Assembly (NCBI RefSeq): GCF_016786305.1
Contig: NZ_JADWYV010000014.1
DNA from: Pseudofrankia nepalensis
GTDB taxonomy: Bacteria > Actinomycetota > Actinomycetes > Frankiales > Frankiaceae
Strand: one strand, 5' to 3'
DNA length: 64,000 bases
Below the pieces are notes generated by a model that searched no databases, had not been told where the DNA came from, and saw only the letters and a list, made by a program, of their open reading frames with translations. The position numbers and the translations under genes were made by a program. Of the stretch, positions 32,426-41,318 are shown in pieces. The first letter of the stretch is position 1, and every line of letters begins with the position of its first letter.

Positions 32426-34218
32426 CGTGGGTCTCCGGTCGGGCTGGTCGCGTCCGGGCTCGTCGTGTCCGGGCTGGCCGCTGTCGCGACCGGGCGGGCG
32501 AGGGGCGATGGGTCGGTAGGTGCCGGACCGTCCGCCGGACCCGCGCGGCCGCGCAGGGCCTCGTCGCGCAGGGCGCGCAGGCGGTGCAGGACGCCGCCCG
32601 CGGTGCCGAGGGAGTCGTGCAGCGCGCGGTACTCGTCGTAGAGGCGGGAGTAGGCGGCGTGCCGGGCCGGGTCGGGAAGGTAGGCGTCGCGGTGGACCCG
32701 GCCCATGGCGGCCGCGGCGGCGGGGACGTCGGGGTAGGCGCCGGCGGCGACGGCGGCGTGGATGGCGGAGCCGAGCGCGGGGGCCTGGCTGGTCGCGGCG
32801 AGGTGGATGGGGTGGCCGAGGACGTCGGCGTAGAGCCGCATGAGGGTGGCGTTCTGGATGAGTCCGCCGGCGGCGTAGAACTCGCGGACGGGCACGCCGG
32901 CGTCGCGGAAGGCGTCGAGGATGCGGCGGGTGCCGAACGCGGTGGCTTCCAGCAGCGCGCGGTAGACGTGTTCGGGGCGGGTCGCCAGGGTCAGGCCGAC
33001 GAGCACCCCGGACAGGGTGTGGTCGACGAGGATCGACCGGTTGCCGTTCATCCAGTCCAGGGCGAGCAGGCCGTGGCCGCCGACCGGGTCGTCGGCGGTC
33101 AGCGCCGTGAGGTACTGGTGCAGGGACTCGCCCGCCGCCCGGGCGGCGAGGCGGTAGGAGTCGGGGACGTTGCGCTCGGCCCACCAGGCGAAGATGTCGC
33201 CGACGCCGGACTGGCCGGCCTCGTAGCCGTAGCGGCCGGCGATGATGCCGCCGTCGACGACGCCGCACATGCCGGGGACTTCGGCCAGCGCGTCGGCGGA
33301 CATGACGTGGCAGGTGGACGTGCCCATCACCGCGAGCATGTGCCCGGGCTCGGTGACCCCGACCGCGGGCGCGCTGACGTGGGCGTCCACGTTGCCGGCC
33401 GCGACGACCGTGCCCACGGGCAGGCCCGTCCAGCAGGCCGCGCGGGCGGTCAGGCGCCCGGCCGGGGCGCCGAGCGGGAGCAGCGCGGTGGACAGGCGGG
33501 TGTCGGCGTAGTCCGCGAACGCGGGGTGCAGAGCGGCGAAGAAGTCGCGGCTCGGGTAGGCGCCGTCCTGGAAGACGCCCTTGTAGCCGGCGGTGCAGGC
33601 GTTGCGGGTCTCCGTCCCGGTGAGCTGCCAGACGATCCAGTCGGCGGCCTCGATCCAGCGGTTGGTGGCGGCGTAGATCTCGGGATCGTCCTCGAGGACC
33701 TGCAGCGCCTTGGCGACCTGCCACTCGCTGGAGATCTTCCCGCCGTACCGGCCGATCCAGGGCTCGCCACGCGCGTGGGCGAGGGCGTTGACGCGATCGG
33801 CGTGCGGCTGGGCGGCGTGGTGTTTCCAGAGCTTGGGCCAGGCGTGCGGCCGGTCGGCGTAGCCGGGCAGCTGGCACAGCGGGGTGCCGTCGGCGGCCGT
33901 CGGCAGCACGGTGCACGCGGTGAAGTCGGTGCCGATCCCGACGACGCGGGCCGGGTCGATGCCGGCGGCGCGCACCGCGGCGGGCACGGCGGTGGCGAGG
34001 ACCGCGAGCCAGTCGGCCGGGTTCTGCAGCGCCCAGTCCGGGGCGAGCGCCCGGCCGCCCGGCAGCCGGGTGTCGAGCACCCCGTCGGCATAGGGGTGCA
34101 CGGCGGTGGACAGCTCGTGCCCGTCGCGGACCCGGATCACGCTGGCCCGGCCCGACAGGGTGCCGAAGTCGACGCCGACGACACAGGCGTCCGCGGCGAG
34201 GTCGGTGCTGGCGGTCAT
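32422..34218 (-). CDS. araB: Ribulokinase
   Basis: A 598-residue FGGY-family sugar kinase phosphorylating L-ribulose. N-terminal phosphate loop CVVGVDFGTLSGRASVIRV; WIEAADWIVWQLTG; adenosine region GLLALDWMNGNR; and the FGGY C-terminal signature in YAAGGLIQNATLMRLYADVL. The second residue block VDFGTLSGR is diagnostic for AraB rather than xylulokinase. It starts 30 bp after the araA stop and overlaps araD by 4 bp. Confidence 0.96.
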   Translation of the reverse strand: MTASTDLAADACVVGVDFGTLSGRASVIRVRDGHELSTAVHPYADGVLDTRLPGGRALAPDWALQNPADWLAVLATAVPAAVRAAGIDPARVVGIGTDFTACTVLPTAADGTPLCQLPGYADRPHAWPKLWKHHAAQPHADRVNALAHARGEPWIGRYGGKISSEWQVAKALQVLEDDPEIYAATNRWIEAADWIVWQLTGTETRNACTAGYKGVFQDGAYPSRDFFAALHPAFADYADTRLSTALLPLGAPAGRLTARAACWTGLPVGTVVAAGNVDAHVSAPAVGVTEPGHMLAVMGTSTCHVMSADALAEVPGMCGVVDGGIIAGRYGYEAGQSGVGDIFAWWAERNVPDSYRLAARAAGESLHQYLTALTADDPVGGHGLLALDWMNGNRSILVDHTLSGVLVGLTLATRPEHVYRALLEATAFGTRRILDAFRDAGVPVREFYAAGGLIQNATLMRLYADVLGHPIHLAATSQAPALGSAIHAAVAAGAYPDVPAAAAAMGRVHRDAYLPDPARHAAYSRLYDEYRALHDSLGTAGGVLHRLRALRDEALRGRAGPADGPAPTDPSPLARPVATAASPDTTSPDATSPTGDPR

Positions 34219-34248
34219 GGTGCTCCTCGTGGGTCGTCCGGGCGCCGG

Positions 34249-35778
34249 CTACCGGCGGTCTAGGCTGAAGTAGAGGTCGTTCAGCCGCAGGTCGGCGGTG
34301 AAGGAGCGGACGGTCGTGTCGGCGTCGATGGGCGCGAGCTCGAGGCCGGTCATGCCGGCGAACGTGTCCAGCATGTCGAGGTCGACGGCGGTGGACAGGA
34401 CGGTATGGTGCGGGCCGCCGGCGGTGAGCCAGCATTCGGCGGAGGTCGGCAGGCTCGGCCGCGGGGACCACACCGCGCAGGCGACCGGGAGCCTCGGCAG
34501 CTCGTGGTCGGGCTCGACGACGTCGATGCCGTTGGCCACGAGCCGGAACCGGCCGCCCAGGTCGGCCAGCCCCACCACGACGCCGGGCCCCGGCGCGGCG
34601 GTGAACCGCAGGCGGACTGGGTCCTCGCGCCCGCCGATGCTCAGCGGGTGGATCTCGACCGTCGGGCGGCTCGCCGAGATCGTCGGGCAGACCTCGAGCA
34701 TGTGCGCGCCGAGGATCCGCTGCGGACCGGGGCCGAGGTGGTAGGTGTAGTCCTCCATGAACGACGTGCCCCCGGGCAGTCCGGCGCCCATGACCTTGAC
34801 CGCGCGCAGCAGCAGCGCGGTCTTCCAGTCCCCTTCGCCGCCGAAGCCATAGCCGTCGGCCATGAGGCGCTGCACCGCGAGGCCCGGTAGCTGGCGCAGC
34901 CCGCCGAGGTCCTCGAAGTTGGTGGTGAACGCGCGGTAGCCGCCCTCGGTGAGGAAGGCGCGCAGCCCCGCCTCGACCCGGGCGGCGTAGCGCAGCGACG
35001 CGTGGCGCTCGCCCCCGGCGCGCAGCTCGGCCGCGACGTCGTACTGGTCGTCGTAGACGCTCGTCAGCTCGTCGATCGTGTCGTCGTCGACCTTGTCGAC
35101 CACGTCGACGAGGTCGTTGACCGAGTGCGTGTTCACGGCCACGCCGAGGCGGATCTCGGCCGCCACCTTGTCGCCCTCGGTGACGGCGACGCCGCGCATG
35201 TTGTCGCCGAAGCGGACGAGCCGCATCCCGCGCAGGTCGGCGCGGGCGGTCGCGACCCGCGCCCAGCGGCCGACACGTTCGCGGGTGAGGGGATCGTCGA
35301 CGTGACCGACGACCGTCACCCTCGGCAGCCGTAGCCGGGTCTGGATGTAGCCGAACTCGCGGTCCCCGTGTGCCGCCTGGTTGAGGTTCATGAAGTCCAT
35401 GTCCAGGGTGTCCCAGGGCAGCGCCTGGTCGGCCTGGGTGTGCAGGTGCAGCAGCGGCGTGCGCAGCGCCTCCAGCCCGCGGATCCACATCTTCGCGGGG
35501 GAGAAGGTGTGCATCCACGCGATCACCCCGACGCACGCCGGGTCGACGTCCGCCTGCGCGCACACGGCGGCGATGGCGTCGGCGTCGGTCAGGACCGGCT
35601 GCCAGACGACGCGTGCCGGGATCGTCTCGTCGCCGTCCAGCCTGGCCGCGACGCGACGTGACTGCGTCGCGACCTGGTCGAGCGTCTCGGGCCCGTAGAG
35701 GTGCTGGCTCCCCGTGAGGAACCAGACGGCGGCACCCGGCAGGGCGGGCACCGCCAACGGGTGACCGGGCAAGGACAT
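34249..35778 (-). CDS. araA: L-arabinose isomerase
   Basis: A 509-residue enzyme converting L-arabinose to L-ribulose. The start WFLTGSQHLYGPETLDQVA is the family hallmark. ACVGVIAWMHTFSPAKMWI, MNLNQAAHGDREFG, GYGFGGEGDWKTALL and SFMEDYTYHL carry the active-site Glu and metal-binding His residues. The start at 35778 follows conservation; the frame continues upstream across the operator, which cannot be coding. It is the first gene of araA-araB-araD, expressed from a promoter with an overlapping LacI-type operator about 98 bp upstream. Confidence 0.97.
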   Translation of the reverse strand: MSLPGHPLAVPALPGAAVWFLTGSQHLYGPETLDQVATQSRRVAARLDGDETIPARVVWQPVLTDADAIAAVCAQADVDPACVGVIAWMHTFSPAKMWIRGLEALRTPLLHLHTQADQALPWDTLDMDFMNLNQAAHGDREFGYIQTRLRLPRVTVVGHVDDPLTRERVGRWARVATARADLRGMRLVRFGDNMRGVAVTEGDKVAAEIRLGVAVNTHSVNDLVDVVDKVDDDTIDELTSVYDDQYDVAAELRAGGERHASLRYAARVEAGLRAFLTEGGYRAFTTNFEDLGGLRQLPGLAVQRLMADGYGFGGEGDWKTALLLRAVKVMGAGLPGGTSFMEDYTYHLGPGPQRILGAHMLEVCPTISASRPTVEIHPLSIGGREDPVRLRFTAAPGPGVVVGLADLGGRFRLVANGIDVVEPDHELPRLPVACAVWSPRPSLPTSAECWLTAGGPHHTVLSTAVDLDMLDTFAGMTGLELAPIDADTTVRSFTADLRLNDLYFSLDRR

Positions 35779-35875
35779 GTGACCTCGTCTCGGGGCGAAC
35801 GATGGCACCGGCACGACCAGCTGACAGGCGGCGTCGCGGCGGCGGCACGAAGCGGAGGGCCGGGCTGTCAGGCAC

Positions 35876-35904
35876 AATGTTAGCGTTAACATTCCGGGCG
35901 TCAA
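35876..35904 (-). promoter_or_regulatory. araA promoter with LacI-type operator
   Basis: On the minus strand, TTGACG at 35904-35899 and TAACAT at 35882-35877 have a 16-bp spacer. The 18-bp near-perfect palindrome AATGTTAGC-GTTAACATT at 35876-35893 (8 of 9 half-site pairs match) has the central CG of LacI-family operators and covers the spacer and -10, so binding would block transcription of araA-araB-araD. Confidence 0.8.
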
Positions 35905-35976
35905 GCCACGGAACGGACCGGTGGGGGAGCCGGGACCGGTCGCCTGGAGCCACCTGAGTGATCGGCCAGGCGCGGC

Positions 35977-37101
35977 TCAGCGGGGTGGGGCGACGCTGTC
36001 CCGTTCGACCAGCGCGGGCACGACCGGCGCTAGGCGTGGCGGCCCGTCCGGCGGCGAGCCGTCCAGCTGGGACAGCAGCAGACGCACCGCCTGCTCGGCC
36101 ACGGCCGCGAAGTCGGGCCGCACGGTCGTGAGCGGCGGGCAGACGTACCCCGCCTCCGGGATGTCGTCGAACCCGACGACGCTCACGTCACCGGGCACCG
36201 ACCGCCCCGCCTGGCGCAGCGCCTTCATGACGCCCATCGCGAGGTGGTCGCTGGCCGCGAAGACCGCGCGCGCCGAGGGCATCCGCGCCAGCAGCTGGCC
36301 GGCCTCGTACCCCGCGTCCAGCGACCAGTCCGCCGCCAGGACGGGTGGCACCTCGGCGCCGGCGTCGAGCAGCGCCTCGCGCCAGCCCAGCACCCGCTCG
36401 GCGCTGTCATACCAGCCCGCCGGACCGGACACGTGCCAGACCGTGTCATGCCCCGCCGCCAGCAGGCACCGCGTCGCCAGGCGCGCGCCGTGGCGCTGGT
36501 CGATGGTGACCAGCCGCGACAGGCGGCCCGGGTCACCGCCGATCACCACCATCGGCAGGTCGTCCGGGACATCGTCGAGCGCCTCGTTCGCCGAGGTCAC
36601 CGGCGCGATCACCACGACCCCCGCCACCCGCTGGTCCAGCAGGCGGCCGATCGCCTCGGCGATCGAGCTCCGGTCGAGCGCCGGCACGCTGGCCACCCCG
36701 ACGGCGAATCCCGCCGCGTTCACCGACCGCTCGACCGCGGTCCGGACCGACGTCGGCCCGTACAGCGCGGTGTTCTGCGCCACGATCCCCACGACGTGCG
36801 ACTGTCCGGTGACCAGCGTCCGGGCCACCCGGTTCGGCCGGTACCCCAGCTGCTCCATCGCCGCCCGCACCCGCAGCCGCGTCTGCTCCTTGACGTTCGG
36901 GTGGCCGTTGAGCACCCGCGACACCGTCTGGTGGGACACGCCGGCCAGCCGCGCGACGTCGGTCATCCCCGGCGTGCGCCGCGGGGCGCCGCGGGCGCCA
37001 TCCACGTCGTCCGCCGGGGGCGCGGCCGGCCGGCTTGCGGCCGCGCGCCGACTCGCCCCCGCCGCGTCGCGGGACCCGGATGACGTGTTCTGGCCTGGCA
37101 T
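35977..37101 (-). CDS. LacI-family repressor of the arabinose operon
   Basis: A 374-residue regulator. About 50 Ala/Arg/Pro-rich residues come first, then the LacI HTH (MTDVARLAGVSHQTVSRVLN, hinge YRPNRVARTL) and a periplasmic-binding-protein-like sensor domain (HVVGIVAQNTALYG to VRPDFAAVAEQAVRLLL). It lies directly upstream of araA on the same strand, so it is very likely the arabinose-responsive repressor. The start at 37101 overlaps a half-operator identical to the araA one, implying autoregulation. The extra N-terminal segment is unusual for LacI proteins; a start closer to the HTH is possible. Confidence 0.92.
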   Translation of the reverse strand: MPGQNTSSGSRDAAGASRRAAASRPAAPPADDVDGARGAPRRTPGMTDVARLAGVSHQTVSRVLNGHPNVKEQTRLRVRAAMEQLGYRPNRVARTLVTGQSHVVGIVAQNTALYGPTSVRTAVERSVNAAGFAVGVASVPALDRSSIAEAIGRLLDQRVAGVVVIAPVTSANEALDDVPDDLPMVVIGGDPGRLSRLVTIDQRHGARLATRCLLAAGHDTVWHVSGPAGWYDSAERVLGWREALLDAGAEVPPVLAADWSLDAGYEAGQLLARMPSARAVFAASDHLAMGVMKALRQAGRSVPGDVSVVGFDDIPEAGYVCPPLTTVRPDFAAVAEQAVRLLLSQLDGSPPDGPPRLAPVVPALVERDSVAPPR

Positions 37102-37117
37102 GTTAGCGATCACTTTA
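37100..37117 (-). promoter_or_regulatory. Operator-like site over the repressor start codon
   Basis: ATGTTAGCG at 37100-37108 equals the left half of the araA operator. It overlaps the ATG of the repressor gene. TAAAGT at 37117-37112 on the minus strand could be its -10, implying a nearly leaderless mRNA. Confidence 0.45.
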
Positions 37118-37412
37118 GCATCGGGCGGACGGCTGTCCCAGGTGCTGGGTCGGACAACGGTCTGGTGGGCCGCCAGCCGCGAGCTGGTCGGAGCCGCCGG
37201 GCGCTCGCACGCACCCCATGGTCCTGCCGCCACCATGCCGCGAACCGCCGGTTCCCGCGGCGCCGGGTCGCTCGTCGTCTCGCGCCGCTCTGGCGGCGTG
37301 ATCTTCGGCTATGGCGGACCATGCGGTGGGCTTGTGTATCTTCTCGATCGGTCTTGCGGGGAAATGGCTGTTTTCCCTGACGGGTGTGGTGGTGCGGGCT
37401 AGCGTGTGCGGC

Positions 37413-38696
37413 ATGATCGAGCCGACCAGCGACGAGATCGCCTACGACCAGGAGCGGTTGCGCCAGTTCGTGCGTGGGGAGGCCCGCGCCCATGGTCTGT
37501 CCCGCCGTTCGCTGCTGCGGTTACTGGCCCTGGCCACCGGGCCGGGGGCGGCTGTCGCGGCGTCGGCCGTGCCGGCCCGGGCCGGCACGCCCGGTATCCC
37601 GACGATCGTCAAGCCGCTGCCGCCGGAGGTCTTCACGGTCCGAGGGACGAACGCGGAGACGAATTTCGAGGCGCTGGCCGGGCTGGGCCGGGCCGAGCCG
37701 GCCAGTCACTTCTTCGTGCGCAACCACACCGCGACCCCACGGCTGGACGCGGCGAACTGGCGGCTGCGGGTGTTCGGCGACGGGCTGCGTTCCAAGCCCT
37801 CGGCCGCCGACGCCGTCACCTTCGACTACCACGACCTGCGCCGGCTGCCGGCCCGCACCCTGGACGCCTTCGTGGAATGCGCCGGCAACGGGCGCAGTTT
37901 CTACACGACCCAGCAGGGCCAGGCGGTCTCCGGGACGGCCTGGCGGCTCGGCGCAATCGGGCAGGCCAGGTGGCGCGGTGTCCCGCTGTCGACGGTTCTG
38001 CGCCGGGCCGGGATAACCGGTGGGGCCATCGATGTGATGCCCCAGGGCCTCGACGACGAGTACGTGGCCAACGGGGAGAACCTCGGTCGGGTGCGGCGGC
38101 CGCTGCCCGTGGCCAAGGCACTGGACGACGTGCTGGTGGCGTATGAGATGAACGGCGCTCCGCTGCCACCCGACCACGGCTACCCGGTGCGGCTGATCGT
38201 GCCGTCGTGGGTCGGCATCGCGTCGATCAAATGGGTCGGAGACATCGAAGTCTCCACCAGTCCGTTGCTGTCTCCGTGGAACACCCAGTTCTACCGGCTG
38301 TTCGGCGACACCTGGCCGGGCGGCGCGAGCCCGCCGCTGACGACCCAGGTGACCAAGAGCGCGTTCGAGCTGGCGTGGAACGCCGCGCTTGACGGCGGCG
38401 GCTCGCGCCGGGTCCGGCTGACGGGCCGGTCGTGGTCGGGGCAAGGGCGGGTCACGAAGGTCGAGGTCAGTACCGACGGCGCTACGACCTGGCGGCGGGC
38501 CCGCCTGCTCGATGCGCCGGCCCGTAACCAGTGGGTCCGCTGGGAGTACGACTGGCGCCGACCCGCTTCCGGGCCCGCGATCCTGGCCGCCCGAGCCACT
38601 GACGAGACCGGCGCCACCCAGCCGGCCAGCGTGCCGCCCAACACCCAGGGCTACCTGTTCGGCGCCGTCGTCCTGCACCCGGTGACCGTGACATGA
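37413..38696 (+). CDS. Sulfite-oxidase-family molybdopterin oxidoreductase, Tat-exported
   Basis: A 427-residue enzyme. Twin-arginine signal LSRRSLLRLLALATGPG with cleavage after ARA (about residue 58). The molybdopterin domain contains the Mo-ligating Cys near 155 in FVECAGNGRSFY and the VRLIVPSWVGIASIKWV block. The C-terminal dimerisation domain (about 310-420) includes VRLTGRSWSGQGRVTKVEVS. No haem domain is present, as in bacterial SorA/YedY relatives. The start at 37413 (MIEPTSD) is preferred over the in-frame ATG at 37311. It is exported folded; the electron acceptor and true substrate are unknown. It is divergent from the LacI-type gene. Confidence 0.93.
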   Translation: MIEPTSDEIAYDQERLRQFVRGEARAHGLSRRSLLRLLALATGPGAAVAASAVPARAGTPGIPTIVKPLPPEVFTVRGTNAETNFEALAGLGRAEPASHFFVRNHTATPRLDAANWRLRVFGDGLRSKPSAADAVTFDYHDLRRLPARTLDAFVECAGNGRSFYTTQQGQAVSGTAWRLGAIGQARWRGVPLSTVLRRAGITGGAIDVMPQGLDDEYVANGENLGRVRRPLPVAKALDDVLVAYEMNGAPLPPDHGYPVRLIVPSWVGIASIKWVGDIEVSTSPLLSPWNTQFYRLFGDTWPGGASPPLTTQVTKSAFELAWNAALDGGGSRRVRLTGRSWSGQGRVTKVEVSTDGATTWRRARLLDAPARNQWVRWEYDWRRPASGPAILAARATDETGATQPASVPPNTQGYLFGAVVLHPVTVT

Positions 38697-38712
38697 CCTC
38701 CTGACCCCCAGG

Positions 38713-38732
38713 GCCAGCGTCGCGGCGCTGGC
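38713..38732 (+). terminator. Hairpin after the sulfite-oxidase gene
   Basis: GCCAGCG at 38713-38719, 6-nt loop, CGCTGGC at 38726-38732, starting 17 bp after the stop. No U-tract. Likely terminator. Confidence 0.5.
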
Positions 38733-38969
38733 AGGGAACACGCGTCCGGCGTCATCCTGTAACGTGCCTGAACTCGGTTCGCTCCGCCGTCACGAGACTC
38801 AGAACGGCGGCTGGCGGCCGTGCCAGGTCGAGCCTGCTCGCCGCCGGTCCTGGTGGCGTGGTGACTCGCCGTCGGAACGGCCGCTCTTGCGGATTGTCCG
38901 GGGTGCAATGGCTCGCGCAGCCTACCCCGAACGCGCCATCGGCTGTGCAGGCACCTCGGGAGGCTTGGT

Positions 38970-39308
38970 ATGCATGATAGTGAGCTTGAAGCGATCGAGG
39001 GACTGTGCTCGGCGGCTACTCCTGGGCCATGGTTCGTTCGCACGCTCGATGATGATCGAGCGATGAATATCGTCGCGGTAAGCACCGTATCTCGGGCTGG
39101 GTCTGGAAGGGCTGAGAGGTGGCCTGGTTTCGACCACCGGGAGATGATCGCCGCCACCCTGGTGCAGCATCCACGATATGTGGATGTGGGTGATGGCCGT
39201 TGGGATGAGAATGCTGCCTTCATCGCGATGGCGCGCGAGGCCGTGCCGCGACTGATTGGCGAAATCCGCAGGCTGAGGGAAATTCTGGACAGTCGTGGGG
39301 ATCTGTGA
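38970..39308 (+). CDS. Small conserved hypothetical, phage Ead/Ea22-like
   Basis: A 112-residue protein with the pattern of Ead/Ea22-like phage-associated proteins: opening LEAIEGLCSAATPGPWFVR and closing NAAFIAMAREAVPRLIGEIRRLREIL. These are common in actinophages and prophages, with unknown function. The coding sequence is visibly less GC-rich than its neighbours and uses A/T third positions, which points to recent acquisition. The ATG at 38970 has a GGGAGG site. No other phage gene lies nearby, so this is an isolated cargo gene. A 12-bp palindrome TGAGAATTCTCA overlaps the stop (39306-39317). Confidence 0.72.
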   Translation: MHDSELEAIEGLCSAATPGPWFVRTLDDDRAMNIVAVSTVSRAGSGRAERWPGFDHREMIAATLVQHPRYVDVGDGRWDENAAFIAMAREAVPRLIGEIRRLREILDSRGDL

Positions 39309-39678
39309 GAATTCTCAGCTTCTGGTCGCGCGGAATCGACCGAGGGCGGTCGAGGAGTTCCAGAACTCGGCCACCGGCGGTGAGCTACTCCTCCGGGCCA
39401 CCCGACCAGGGTGATCGCTTGGTGGGCTGTCGCCCCTGATCCGTCTCCGTCGAATCCGACCTGTGCCGTGGCCAGCCGTCGACGACCCGAAGGTCCGCGC
39501 GCCGGGGCCAGCGCCGGACCCCACGAGCCGCCCGTGAGACAGAGCCGGCCGTGACGGCGAGCCGGAACATCCGTCGCGCCCTGGCCGGATCCGCCGCCGG
39601 GGGATCATTCGACAGAAGGATCCGCCGGGACCGCCCCGAGTGGGGCGAACGCGTGGCCGTATGGCTGGAGGTACTGAC
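39309..39678. other. Intergenic, 370 bp, no gene seen
   Basis: Lies between the phage-type small gene and the MaoC-like gene, both plus strand. The open minus-strand frames here are shadows of the neighbouring coding region. GGAGGT just before 39679 is the ribosome site of the next gene. Confidence 0.4.
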
Positions 39679-40518
39679 ATGACCGACGCCGGAGCACTCG
39701 CCGGGGAGTCGACGGGGCCGTTCCCCGGCTGTCTGGACACCGACCTGATCCGGCGGTATGCCGTGGCGACCGGCGATCGGTCCGAGCGGGTGCGGTCTGG
39801 CCTGGCGGTGCCGGCGGTCGCGATCGTGACCCAGATCTGGGCGGCCCAGGAGGCCGGCCGCAAGGCGCTGGTGAGTGAGGCGGTGCTGGCGGCGGCTTCG
39901 GGCGGGGTGCACGGCGAGCACGATGTCGTGCTGCACCGGCCGTTGGTCCCCGGTGAGCGGCTGCGGACCTGGGTGCACGGCTTCGCGGCGCGGCCGGCGG
40001 GTCGCAACGCGCTGGTCACGCTGCGCTATTCGACGCTGGACGAGCGGGACGAGGTCGTCGCCGACCAGTTGTGGACGACCGTGTATCTGAACGCCACCTG
40101 CGCGGCGGTCGGGTCGTCCGTGCCGGACCACGCCTTTCCCGCCGAGGCGCGGCGGCGTCCGGTGGGGGACTACCCGGTGGCGGTGGACGCCGAGATGCCG
40201 CGCCGGTACGCGGAGGTGTCGGGGGACTGGTCGGACCACCATTTCGACGTGGCGGCCGCGCGTCGCGGTGGTTTCGACCGGCCGTTCCTGCACGGGCTGT
40301 GCACGATGGCGCTGTGCGCGCGGGAGGTCGTCGGCGCGGTGGCGGGCGGCGACCCGGAGCGGGTCCGGCGGGTCGCGGTGCGGTTCGCCTCACCGGCGTT
40401 CGTCGGCGAGGACCTCCGCGTCGGCGTCTACGAGGCCGGCGGGCTCGGCTACGCCTTCGAGGCCGACTGCGCCGGAGTCCCGGTCATCACGCACGGCCGG
40501 GCGGAACTGCGCGGCTAG
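39679..40518 (+). CDS. MaoC-like double-hotdog hydratase/dehydratase
   Basis: A 279-residue protein with two hotdog halves. The second carries the hydratase-2 motif: YAEVSGDWSDHHFD, then GGFDRPFLHGLCTMAL (catalytic Asp and His). The first half (TDLIRRYAVATGDRSERV, GEHDVVLHRPLVPGERLRT) is degenerate and probably binds substrate, as in eukaryotic-type MFE-2 hydratase-2. It would hydrate trans-2-enoyl-CoA thioesters. The ATG at 39679 follows GGAGGT. The following small gene is 68 bp away on the same strand. Confidence 0.9.
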   Translation: MTDAGALAGESTGPFPGCLDTDLIRRYAVATGDRSERVRSGLAVPAVAIVTQIWAAQEAGRKALVSEAVLAAASGGVHGEHDVVLHRPLVPGERLRTWVHGFAARPAGRNALVTLRYSTLDERDEVVADQLWTTVYLNATCAAVGSSVPDHAFPAEARRRPVGDYPVAVDAEMPRRYAEVSGDWSDHHFDVAAARRGGFDRPFLHGLCTMALCAREVVGAVAGGDPERVRRVAVRFASPAFVGEDLRVGVYEAGGLGYAFEADCAGVPVITHGRAELRG

Positions 40519-40586
40519 CGCACGGTCCCCGAGCGCCGTACCCACTCGCCGCGGAATCCGAGAGGTCCGGGCGGAACGATACAGGC

Positions 40587-41090
40587 ATGACCGGCGAGGA
40601 AGGCGAAGAGAAGGCGGAACTCGTGCTGCGCGCGTTCGAGCGTGCCGGGTGCCCGGAGCGCTACTACGCGCTCTGCGCGGACGCGGGGAAGGCGCCCGGG
40701 CAGTGGCCGGATCTGGACAGGCAGACGGCCGCGCTCACCGCGGCCGGGTTGGAGGCGCGGTACGACGGTCGCGAACGGTTCTTCGCCTGCCGGACACGCG
40801 GCGCGCAGGCGGACGACATCGGACTGAACGTGGCGATCTCGGCTGGCATCGAACTGATCCTTGTGTGGGAGCGCAGCGGCGGACCTTTTCACCGGGCCGC
40901 GTACCTGCTCGCCGAGCGCGCGGGCGGTCCACTTCCCGATCCGCCCTACCCGCGCGTGACATTCGGATCCGGCCGCCCCTTCGAGACCGCCGTCGCCGAG
41001 TCGGCCGCGCTCTTCCGCGACGTCCGCGCGGCCCTTCGGGAACTCATCCTGGCGGGGGACCCGGCAGGAAATCGCGGAACACCTGCCTGA
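40587..41090 (+). CDS. Hypothetical protein, 167 residues
   Basis: I do not recognise this protein. It is soluble, mixed alpha/beta, with no signal or membrane segment. An N-terminal helix (KAELVLRAFERAG) is followed by a strand-rich middle (ELILVWERSGGPFHRAAYLL) and a C-terminal helix (AAVAESAALFRDVRAAL-like). Size and layout resemble conserved actinobacterial hypothetical proteins. The start at 40587 is inferred from codon usage; the frame is open upstream inside the MaoC-like gene. The dispersed element copy B follows its stop. Confidence 0.72.
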   Translation: MTGEEGEEKAELVLRAFERAGCPERYYALCADAGKAPGQWPDLDRQTAALTAAGLEARYDGRERFFACRTRGAQADDIGLNVAISAGIELILVWERSGGPFHRAAYLLAERAGGPLPDPPYPRVTFGSGRPFETAVAESAALFRDVRAALRELILAGDPAGNRGTPA

Positions 41091-41140
41091 TGCTGCCGCG
41101 GGCAATGTCTGCCCTGCCGACGGACGGGCGGTGCGGCGCG

Positions 41141-41306
41141 CCGCTCCTCTCCCGCATCGTGGCAGCCACGCGAGGATCCCGAACGATCCTGTCGGACATC
41201 AGGGTCACGAAACGGTGCTGGTCGCGGCTCTGGTGTCTGACACGATTCCCCGTGTCGGACAGGACGAGCGCGCGGCCGCACGCGGGCACAGAGCGAACGT
41301 CGCGGA
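41141..41306. repeat. Dispersed element, copy B
   Basis: About 165 bp aligning with 26960-27127 with scattered substitutions and one 4-bp gap. The inverted-repeat ends are more diverged at the left (GATCCTGTCGGACATCAG from 41185) and conserved at the right (GTGTCGGACAGGAC at 41252-41265). GTGTCTGACACGATTCCCCG is identical in both copies. It is again between two convergent genes. Confidence 0.85.
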
Positions 41307-41318
41307 ACGCCGACCTGG

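Noticed and set aside
39306..39317. TGAGAATTCTCA palindrome as a terminator
   Set aside because: It has no loop and overlaps the stop codon; it is too short to terminate transcription.
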